Shown: positions 31,233 to 37,253 of the stretch, in pieces | How positions within the stretch are numbered: the first letter of the stretch is position 1 | Layout: each line of letters opens with the position of its first letter | Origin: JADLGL01 sp050184415 | GTDB taxonomy: Bacteria; Pseudomonadota; Alphaproteobacteria; Rhizobiales; Kaistiaceae | Reading direction: 5' to 3' | Length of the DNA stretch: 64,000 nt | Assembly (NCBI GenBank): GCA_050184415.1 | Contig: JBFXAJ010000001.1 | Span: 1-64,000, forward strand | The notes under the pieces: model-generated | Database searches by the model: none | Told to the model about the DNA's origin: nothing | What the model saw: the letters and a program-made list of their open reading frames with translations, nothing else | Translations under genes and position numbers: made by a program

Positions 31233-32138
31233 ATGAGACTGCATGCCATTGCCGTCGCTCTGGTACTCGCCTTTCCGGCGGTCGCCGCGGCGCAGGCGCC
31301 GTCGCCGACCTGGACCAACATCGGGGCGCTCTTCGCCGAACGCTGCGTGATGTGTCACAGCGGCGAGGCTGCGCCGCTGGGCGTCCGTCTCGATACGCTG
31401 GACAACGCGCTTGCCGGCGGGGTGAACGGGCCGGTGCTGGTGGCCGGCGATCCCGGCGCCAGCGAACTCGTGCGGCGCATCCGCGGCGAAAGCCAGCCGG
31501 CGATGCCGCTGGCCGGCGAGCCGCTCGCCGCCGGGCAGATTGCGCTCGTGGAGGCGTGGGTGATGGCCGGCATGCCGGCCGGAGATGCGGCCGCCGCGGC
31601 GCCGATCCCGGCCGCCCCTCCGATGCCGGGTTCGGGCGAACCGGTCACGTTCGCCCATGTCGAGGCGATCTTCCTCAGGAACTGCGTCGTCTGTCACAGC
31701 GATGGCGGGCAGATGGGGGCGCCGCCCGAAGGGCTCCGGCTCGACACGCTGGAGGGCATCCTCGGCGGCGGCGACCGCATCGTGGTCATTCCGGGCCGGG
31801 CCGACGCCTCCGAAATCGTCCGGCGCATCACGGGTGTCGGCGATCCCCCCATGCCGCTCGGCGGCCCGCCGATCCCCGAAGCCGAAATCGATCTCATCCG
31901 GCGCTGGATCGACGCCGGCGCGCCGGATGCCAATGGCATGGCCGCTGCCATGCCGGTCGGCGGCGAGGTCAGGATCGAGGGCCGCCTGACCGGACCCAAC
32001 GAGATCGACGGCATCCGGTTCGCCGTCACCGCCGCAACCGACAGCAGCGACCTGCCGGCCGTCGGCGGCGAAGCCGAGATGCGCGGGGTGGTCGAGGCCG
32101 ACGGGACGATCCGGGCAACGCGATTCGGCGACGATTGA
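31233..32138 (+). CDS. Periplasmic di-haem c-type cytochrome with C-terminal OB-like domain
   Basis: 301 residues with a signal peptide (MRLHAIAVALVLAFPAVAAA). Two repeated modules follow, each with a covalent haem motif: CVMCH at residues 38-42 and CVVCH at 151-155. Both have the same tail (LDTLDNALAGG... / LDTLEGILGGG..., RRIxGxxxPxMPLxGxPxxxxxIxLVExW/LIRRW), showing internal duplication of a PSCyt1-like cytochrome domain. The last 75 residues (EVRIEGRLTGPNEIDGIRF, EMRGVVEADGTIRATRF) resemble a DUF5666-type OB fold. It probably carries electrons in the periplasm. The next cytochrome gene is on the same strand. Confidence 0.82.
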   Translation: MRLHAIAVALVLAFPAVAAAQAPSPTWTNIGALFAERCVMCHSGEAAPLGVRLDTLDNALAGGVNGPVLVAGDPGASELVRRIRGESQPAMPLAGEPLAAGQIALVEAWVMAGMPAGDAAAAAPIPAAPPMPGSGEPVTFAHVEAIFLRNCVVCHSDGGQMGAPPEGLRLDTLEGILGGGDRIVVIPGRADASEIVRRITGVGDPPMPLGGPPIPEAEIDLIRRWIDAGAPDANGMAAAMPVGGEVRIEGRLTGPNEIDGIRFAVTAATDSSDLPAVGGEAEMRGVVEADGTIRATRFGDD

Positions 32139-32414
32139 CCGGGCCACGGCCGAGAAAGTTTCAAGCCTACCCCAAACGGGGAGGGCGGAAGCCGCCATCC
32201 CTCGTTCAGAGCATCTGCGGCATGCGTTGGCATTGACCGTCGCGCGGCCATGTGCCACGGCCCAGGCGCTCCTCGATCAAGCAGAGGTGTCTGGAAACAG
32301 ATGCGGACCTGTGAGAGGAGCATCGTGCTGCATGACCGGTTCGAGGCGGGTTGCGCCGGGGCGGCGAACCTCATGATGATGGCATCAGGCCATCCCAGAC
32401 TTAGGGAGACTCAG

Positions 32415-32801
32415 TTGAAGCGGATTGCTCTTTTCACCATCGCCGCGATGGGCGCTCTTGCTGCGGCCGGCGCCGCGCAGGCCCAGGACATGGAAACCCA
32501 GATGACCGAGGGCGCAGAGCTCTACGCGGACAATTGCGTGGTGTGCCACGGCGCCAATGGTGAGGGCGGCATCGGCTTCCGCCTCGACGGCAACCCGGTC
32601 CTGCAGTCGGCCGGCGGCGTCGCCGGCATGATCATCACCGGCTATCTCGAGCACGGCATGCCCCCGTTCGGCGACGAACTGACGAACGAAGAGATCGCGG
32701 CGATCACCACCTTCGTCCGCAACTCCTGGAGCAACGCCTATGGCGGGCCGACCGACCCGGCGATGGTCGAAAGCCTGCGCGCCACCGTGGGCGGCGAATA
32801 A
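32415..32801 (+). CDS. Small periplasmic monohaem c-type cytochrome
   Basis: 128 residues. Start is the TTG at 32415 (AGGGAG seven bases upstream); it opens a signal peptide (KRIALFTIAAMGALAAAGAA) that no ATG would include properly. The mature domain has haem motif CVVCHGANGEGG at residues 41-45 and the axial-Met loop GYLEHGMPPFGDELTNEEIAAITTFVRNSW. It is a class-I cytochrome of the kind that donates to dehydrogenases or oxidases. The partner is unknown. It sits 276 bases after the di-haem cytochrome and ends in a strong terminator. Confidence 0.85.
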   Translation: MKRIALFTIAAMGALAAAGAAQAQDMETQMTEGAELYADNCVVCHGANGEGGIGFRLDGNPVLQSAGGVAGMIITGYLEHGMPPFGDELTNEEIAAITTFVRNSWSNAYGGPTDPAMVESLRATVGGE

Positions 32802-32830
32802 GCGTCTGACGTCTCGCGCACAACTGCGCG

Positions 32831-32871
32831 AAAAAGGCCCGGCGGGATTCCGCCGGGCCTTTTTCTTTTTT
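32831..32871. terminator. Strong bidirectional intrinsic terminator
   Basis: AAAAAGGCCCGGCGG and CCGCCGGGCCTTTTT pair perfectly around a four-base loop, with A and T tracts on both sides (CTTTTTT after). It terminates the cytochrome gene on the plus strand and serves equally the znuA gene (stop at 32887) on the minus strand. Confidence 0.9.
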
Positions 32872-32886
32872 GCGGTACCGGTCGGC

Positions 32887-33804
32887 TCAGCGCGGCGCGA
32901 GCGCCTCGGCAATGGCCGCTGCATTCCACTCCATCATCGCGACGTAGGTCGCGGCGGGTCCGTCGGCCGCCGAAAGCGCGTCCGAGTAGAGCGTGCCGCC
33001 CACTGCGACGCCGGTCTCGGCGCTGATCTGCTGGATGATCCGCGGGTCGGTGATGTTCTCGACGAAGAGTGCCGTCACGTTGTCGGCCCGGATCTGGCGG
33101 ATGATGGCCGCGACGTCCGTCGCGGTCGGCTCCGCCTCGGTCGCGACCCCCTCGGGCGCCAGGAAGGTGACGCCATAGGCCTCGCCGAAATAGCCGAAGG
33201 CGTCGTGGGAGGTGACGACGATCCGCCGTTCCGGCGGAATGTCCGCGAATAGCTGCCTGATCCGCGTGTCGAGGGCAGCCAATTCGGCCTCATAGGCCGC
33301 GCCCCGCGCCGCATAATCGGCCGCGTTTCCGGGGTCCGCCGCCGCGAGACCGCCGGCGATGGTGGCGGCATAGGTGACCGCGTTCGACACGTCCTGCCAG
33401 AGGTGCGGATCGAGCGCCTCGCCTGCGGACTCGGCCCCCCCGTGATCGTGCCCGGCTTCCCCGATGGCGTGCGGCTCCAAGCCCTCGGACGCAATGACGA
33501 TGCGGCCGTCGAAACCCGACGCGGACACCAGGGCCGCCAGCCACGGCTCGAAATCGACCCCGTTGGTCACAAGCACGTCGGCAGCGGCGAGCGCCCGTAC
33601 GTCGGACGGCGTCGGCTCATAGGCATGCGCATCGCCGTCCGGACCGACGAGGTTCGTGACGGCGACGTCGTCGCCGCCGATCGCGGCGGTCAGGTCGCCC
33701 AGAATGGAGAAGGTCGCGACGACGGCGACTGGTTGGGCCGGTTGTGCCGCCAGCGGCGAGGACCCGGCAAGGAGGAGAGCCGCGAGGGCGAGACTGCGTT
33801 TCAT
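32887..33804 (-). CDS. znuA: Periplasmic zinc-binding protein of an ABC importer
   Basis: 305 residues, cluster A-I metal-binding protein. A signal peptide (MKRSLALAALLLAGSSPLAA) is followed by VVATFSILGDL. Metal ligands are His60 in GDAHAYEP, His134 in DPHLWQD and His200 in VVTSHDAFGYF; an Asp in LYSDAL is the expected fourth. A His-rich loop (PHAIGEAGHDHGG, about 112-123) is typical of zinc rather than manganese carriers. GGAGTG precedes the ATG. No permease or ATPase gene is next to it, so those must be elsewhere. A Zur-like box lies upstream. Confidence 0.88.
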   Translation of the reverse strand: MKRSLALAALLLAGSSPLAAQPAQPVAVVATFSILGDLTAAIGGDDVAVTNLVGPDGDAHAYEPTPSDVRALAAADVLVTNGVDFEPWLAALVSASGFDGRIVIASEGLEPHAIGEAGHDHGGAESAGEALDPHLWQDVSNAVTYAATIAGGLAAADPGNAADYAARGAAYEAELAALDTRIRQLFADIPPERRIVVTSHDAFGYFGEAYGVTFLAPEGVATEAEPTATDVAAIIRQIRADNVTALFVENITDPRIIQQISAETGVAVGGTLYSDALSAADGPAATYVAMMEWNAAAIAEALAPR

Positions 33805-33833
33805 GAAGAGCACTCCGATCTGCTGCTCATGGC

Positions 33834-33849
33834 GTATGTTATAATATAC
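33834..33849. promoter_or_regulatory. Zur-like operator upstream of znuA
   Basis: GTATGTTATAATATAC is a near-perfect inverted repeat (one mismatch) with the TGTTATAATATA core typical of zinc-uptake-regulator boxes in proteobacteria. It ends 30 bases before the znuA start, so it would overlap the promoter and repress when zinc is plentiful. This independently supports zinc, not manganese, as the substrate. Regulator binding is inferred. Confidence 0.65.
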
Positions 33850-33921
33850 GATTGGTCAATGAGCTTGTGGAGCGCACGTGCGTGGTTCGGCCCTACGGTC
33901 GAGGCAAAGCCGGTCAGCAAG

Positions 33922-34032
33922 CTCCTCCCCGGGCTTGACCCGGCGCCTATTGGCCTCGCCGCCAGTCGGAGTGCCGAGGGATTCCGCGTTGGTGGAGCCG
34001 CCAATGGACCCCGGGTCAAGCCCGGGGAGGAG
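33922..34032. repeat. Bi-palindromic intergenic element, copy A
   Basis: Two inverted copies of the CTCCTCCCCGGGCTTGACCC unit face each other: the first at 33922-33951, the second (reverse complement) at 34005-34032, around about 55 bases. The flanking GGGTCTATCCGCAACTGACC also recurs near other copies. The left unit is slightly diverged (CGGCGCC instead of CGGGGCC). It is non-coding and lies between znuA and the YCII gene. Confidence 0.75.
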
Positions 34033-34170
34033 GCTGCTGATGGGTCTATCCGCAACTGACCCGTTTCCGCGCAAGATCCCGCAAGGGAGAACAGCGGAGG
34101 ACAACCCTCGACCGTGAACTGTGCGACGCCGCCACAGCGATCGGGACCGCGCAAATTGCCCCGGAAAACG

Positions 34171-34210
34171 GGAAGGCTCCGGTGCTTTCGCTCCGGAGCC
34201 TTCCTTTATC
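34171..34210 (+). terminator. Isolated intrinsic-terminator-like hairpin
   Basis: Twelve-pair perfect stem GGAAGGCTCCGG (34171-34182) with CCGGAGCCTTCC (34193-34204), followed by TTTATC. No plus-strand gene ends upstream within 1.3 kb, so it may terminate an unrecognised small RNA or stray transcription. The remainder of the 33805-34405 gap holds only the repeat and the Zur box. Confidence 0.5.
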
Positions 34211-34328
34211 TCGTTTGAAGCAGCGATCGAGGATCGCACATCAGTCAATCGAGACATGGAGACAACGCCGACCCTGCGCGCGGGTTCCCGGGGCGATTTT
34301 CGCCTATCGGCGGAAAAATCGACGACGC

Positions 34329-34355
34329 TGTCGAAATAGTTGCCCGTGGCCCGAC
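34329..34355 (+). promoter_or_regulatory. Candidate ECF42-type promoter
   Basis: TGTCGA (34329-34334) and CGAC (34352-34355) are separated by 17 bases, 51 bases before the YCII start. TGTCGA as -35 with a CGxC -10 is the motif reported for ECF42 sigma factors, and the second gene here encodes exactly that class. Autoregulation of the pair is therefore likely. No experimental support is available from sequence alone. Confidence 0.55.
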
Positions 34356-34405
34356 ATCGTAGCATCCGCGGACATGAGGTCCCGGGCACCACGACGGAGA
34401 ATCCG

Positions 34406-34744
34406 ATGCGCTACACGCTTTTCATCCACCACGACGAGACCATCACCGACGCCCCGCCCTCGATGTACGCCGAATATGCGGCTTTCAACGAGGCGCTGGC
34501 CAAGGCCGGCGGGAGGCCGGGCGCCCGGCTCCAGGGCAGCGAGGCGGCGACGACGGTGCGGGTGCGGGACGGCAAGAACATGGTCGTCGACGGACCCTAT
34601 GCCGACACCAAGGAGCAGCTCGCCGGCTTCTTCACGATCGACGTGCCGACCCTCGACGAGGCGATCGCCTGGGCCGCGCGGTGCCCGAGCGCGCAGTTCG
34701 GCAGCATCGAAATCCGGCCGATGTGGGCCGACAAGGACGCCTAG
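34406..34744 (+). CDS. YCII-related (DGPF) protein paired with an ECF42 sigma factor
   Basis: 112 residues. MRYTLFIHHDETITDAP and MYAEYAAFNEALAKAG lead to the hallmark DGPYADTKEQLAGFFTID at residues 62-79, the DGPF region of the YCII superfamily. The protein is a small dimeric ferredoxin-like fold with a putative active-site His/Asp. In many bacteria the DGPF gene stands just upstream of an ECF42 sigma factor and is its main regulon member, as here. The ATG at 34406 has GGAGA upstream. Catalytic activity is unknown. Confidence 0.88.
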   Translation: MRYTLFIHHDETITDAPPSMYAEYAAFNEALAKAGGRPGARLQGSEAATTVRVRDGKNMVVDGPYADTKEQLAGFFTIDVPTLDEAIAWAARCPSAQFGSIEIRPMWADKDA

Positions 34745-34745
34745 T

Positions 34746-34769
34746 CGAAGTCGGATGTTTCCGACTTCG
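34746..34769 (+). other. Hairpin immediately after the YCII stop codon
   Basis: CGAAGTCGG and CCGACTTCG form a nine-pair stem with a six-base loop, starting two bases after the stop. No T tract follows. It lies between the two genes of the pair and could attenuate read-through into the sigma-factor gene or protect the first message. Confidence 0.5.
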
Positions 34770-34787
34770 GCCAGTGGAGTCACTCTA

Positions 34788-36035
34788 GTGGCGGGGGAGG
34801 GGCGGGACGCCCGGCAGGCGGCGGAGCATGCGGCGCGGGAGAGCTATGGCAGGCTCGTCGCTTTCCTCGCCGCCCGCAGCCGCGACGTCGCCGGCGCCGA
34901 GGACGCGCTGTCCGAGGCGTTCGCGTCCGCGCTTCGGCTCTGGCCCGCCGACGGCGTTCCCGACAATCCCGACGCCTGGCTCCTCACCGTCGCCCGCCGC
35001 CGCCTCGTGGATGCGGCGCGGCGCCGGGGAACGGAGGCGGCGGGCGAGGCGCACATCATCCTGATGGCCGACGAGATCGAAGAGGCGGCGGAGGCACAGG
35101 GACCGATCGCGGAACGCCGTCTCGCGCTGATGTTCGCATGCGCGCATCCGGCGATCGACCCCGTGGTGCGCGCGCCGCTCATCCTCCAGACCGTCCTCGG
35201 TCTCAACGCGATCGACATCGGCGCGGCCTTCCTGGTGCCGCCGGCGACGATGGGGCAGCGGCTCTCGCGCGCCAAGGCGCGGATCCGCGACGCCGGCATC
35301 CCGTTCCGGATCCCGGAGCCTGAAGAGCTGCCCGAGCGGCTCGACGCGGTGCTCGACGCGATCTATGCCGCCTACGCCAAGGGCTGGGGCGATCTCGGCG
35401 AGGGTACGCGTGCCCCGCTGGCGGAGGAGGCGATCTGGCTCGGCCAACTGGTCGTTGCGCTCCTCCCCGGCGATGCCGAGGCGAAGGGCGCGCTTTCGCT
35501 GATGCTGTTCGCCGAGGCACGCCGGGCGGCACGCCGCGATGCCGCCGGCCGCTTCGTGCCGCTCGAGGAGCAGGATACCGGGCTTTGGGACCAGCGATTG
35601 CTGGCCGCGGCGGAAGCGATGCTGCGCGCTGCCAATGCGGTGGTGGGGCCAACCGGTCGCTACCAGATCGAAGCTGCGATCCAGTCGGCCCACGTCGCCA
35701 GGCGCCTCTCGGGTGTCGGCACCTGGCCGACGATCCTTGCGCTCTACGACCATCTTCTCGCGCTGTCCGGCTCGCCGGTGGTGGCCGTCAACCGTGCCGC
35801 TGCGCTGGCGGAAGTCGAGGGTCCGGAAGTCGCGCTGGTCGCGCTCGGCGCGCTGGCGGAAGACCGCCGTCTTCGCGACTACCAGCCCTACTGGGCGGCC
35901 CGCGGCGTCATCGCGCTCCGCGCCGGCCGGCGGGCCGAAGCCCGCGAAAGCCTGACGCTCGCGGTCGGCCTTGCCGACGACCAGGCGGTGCGGACCTGGC
36001 TGCGCCGGCGGCTCGAGGCGATCCACCGCGATTAG
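34788..36035 (+). CDS. ECF42-type RNA polymerase sigma factor
   Basis: 415 residues from the GTG at 34788 (GGAG eight bases upstream); an ATG at 34755 inside the preceding hairpin is the alternative. Sigma region 2 spans ESYGRLVAFLAARSRDVAGAEDALSEAF and PDNPDAWLLTVARRRLVDAARR. Region 4 includes APLILQTVLGLNAIDIGAAFLVPPATMGQRLSRAKARIRDAGIPF. The long C-terminal extension (about residues 190-415) with TPR-like helices such as GPTGRYQIEAAIQSAHVARR and YWAARGVIALRAGRRAEARESL is specific to ECF42. It has no anti-sigma partner nearby; the extension is thought to control it. Confidence 0.92.
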   Translation: MAGEGRDARQAAEHAARESYGRLVAFLAARSRDVAGAEDALSEAFASALRLWPADGVPDNPDAWLLTVARRRLVDAARRRGTEAAGEAHIILMADEIEEAAEAQGPIAERRLALMFACAHPAIDPVVRAPLILQTVLGLNAIDIGAAFLVPPATMGQRLSRAKARIRDAGIPFRIPEPEELPERLDAVLDAIYAAYAKGWGDLGEGTRAPLAEEAIWLGQLVVALLPGDAEAKGALSLMLFAEARRAARRDAAGRFVPLEEQDTGLWDQRLLAAAEAMLRAANAVVGPTGRYQIEAAIQSAHVARRLSGVGTWPTILALYDHLLALSGSPVVAVNRAAALAEVEGPEVALVALGALAEDRRLRDYQPYWAARGVIALRAGRRAEARESLTLAVGLADDQAVRTWLRRRLEAIHRD

Positions 36036-37252
36036 CCGATGCGGCCGTCGCGGTAGAAGCGGACGGCACCGTCCGGCGCGAGCTCGGCCAGTCCGTCGGA
36101 CTCCGCGAGCGGCAGCAGCCGGCCGGAGCCCGACGGCAGCAGGCGGAGGATCGGCCTGCCATCGGCGTCGCAAGCGGTGACGACGCAGGGCACGAACGCG
36201 GCAATACGCGGGCGGTCGCGCCGCGGCTCGGCCAGCGACGCCGGCTGGCCGGCGGGCGAATGGTGACGGCGACCTCCGGCGAGCGCCACGATAGCAGGAC
36301 CCGCAAAAAGCTGCGCGGTGACGAACGCGGCGAGCGGGTTCCCGGGCAGGCCGAGCAGCACCGCGCGTCCGATCCGGCCGAGGAGGATCGGGCGGCCGGG
36401 CCGGAGAGCCAATCGGCAGGCACGCGCGGTTCCGCCCGCGCGAGCGATCGCGTCCGGCAGGACGTCGGCGGGGCTGCCGGCGGTACCTCCGGTGCAGACG
36501 ATCAGGTCGGCCCGGCTCGTGAGATCCCTCAGCCGGTCGGCCTGCGCGGCGGCGTCGTCGCCGACGATCCCGCCGTCGATCATCTCGACGCCGGGACCGG
36601 CCAGAAGGGCGAGCAACATCGGGCGGTTGGAGTCGTGGACCGGCGGCTGCGCGCCGTCGCGGCCGACAAGCTCGTTGCCGGTCGACAGGACCGCGACGCG
36701 CACGCGCCGGCGCACCGTGACCTCAGCGATGCCGCACGCGGCGAGAAGGGCGGTGAGGCGCGCGTCGATCGCGGCTCCGGCCCGGGCGATGGTCGTGCCC
36801 TCGCGGAAATCCTCGCCGCGGCGCCGGATGTCGGCACCGGGCAGGATCGATTCCCGGAGCCTTGCCATCTCGCCCTGCACGGCCGCCCGTTCACGGCGTA
36901 CCACCGCGACGACGCCGCGAGGGATGGCGCCGCCGGTGTGAAGGCGCACCGCCGTCCCTTCCGAGAGCGATTCCGAGGACGTGGCGATCCGGAGCAGCTT
37001 GCCCTCGCACAGGTCGCCGGCACCGACTCCGAAGCCGTCCATCGCCGCGCGGTCGAACCCGGGCAGCGCGATCGGAGACCGGATGTCGGCCGCGATGATC
37101 CGGCCGATGCCGTCGGCGAGTGCCAGCACCTCGGTGCCCGTCGTCGGAGCGATCATCGACAGGAGCGCGGCGCGAAAAACATCGACTGGCGTGTCGGCGC
37201 TTTCCTCATCGCAGCCGCGGTCATCGATCCGCGGAAAGGTCGCGACGGCCAT
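36032..37252 (-). CDS. moeA: Molybdopterin molybdotransferase
   Basis: 406 residues. Inserts molybdate into adenylylated molybdopterin, the step before bis-MGD formation for NasA. Visible motifs are ALPGFDRAAMDGFGVGA, RLHTGGAIPRG, the gephyrin-like domain RVAVLSTGNEL...DSNRPMLLALL, LIVCTGGTAGSPADVLPDAI (a variant of the usual TGGVSVGDYD) and AVLLGLPGNPLAAFV. The ATG lies one base after the nasA stop, so it is translated with nasA. The stop overlaps the convergent ECF42 stop. Substitution in the TGG-SVGDYD loop is unusual; activity is likely but not certain. Confidence 0.9.
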   Translation of the reverse strand: MAVATFPRIDDRGCDEESADTPVDVFRAALLSMIAPTTGTEVLALADGIGRIIAADIRSPIALPGFDRAAMDGFGVGAGDLCEGKLLRIATSSESLSEGTAVRLHTGGAIPRGVVAVVRRERAAVQGEMARLRESILPGADIRRRGEDFREGTTIARAGAAIDARLTALLAACGIAEVTVRRRVRVAVLSTGNELVGRDGAQPPVHDSNRPMLLALLAGPGVEMIDGGIVGDDAAAQADRLRDLTSRADLIVCTGGTAGSPADVLPDAIARAGGTARACRLALRPGRPILLGRIGRAVLLGLPGNPLAAFVTAQLFAGPAIVALAGGRRHHSPAGQPASLAEPRRDRPRIAAFVPCVVTACDADGRPILRLLPSGSGRLLPLAESDGLAELAPDGAVRFYRDGRIG

Positions 37253-37253
37253 G

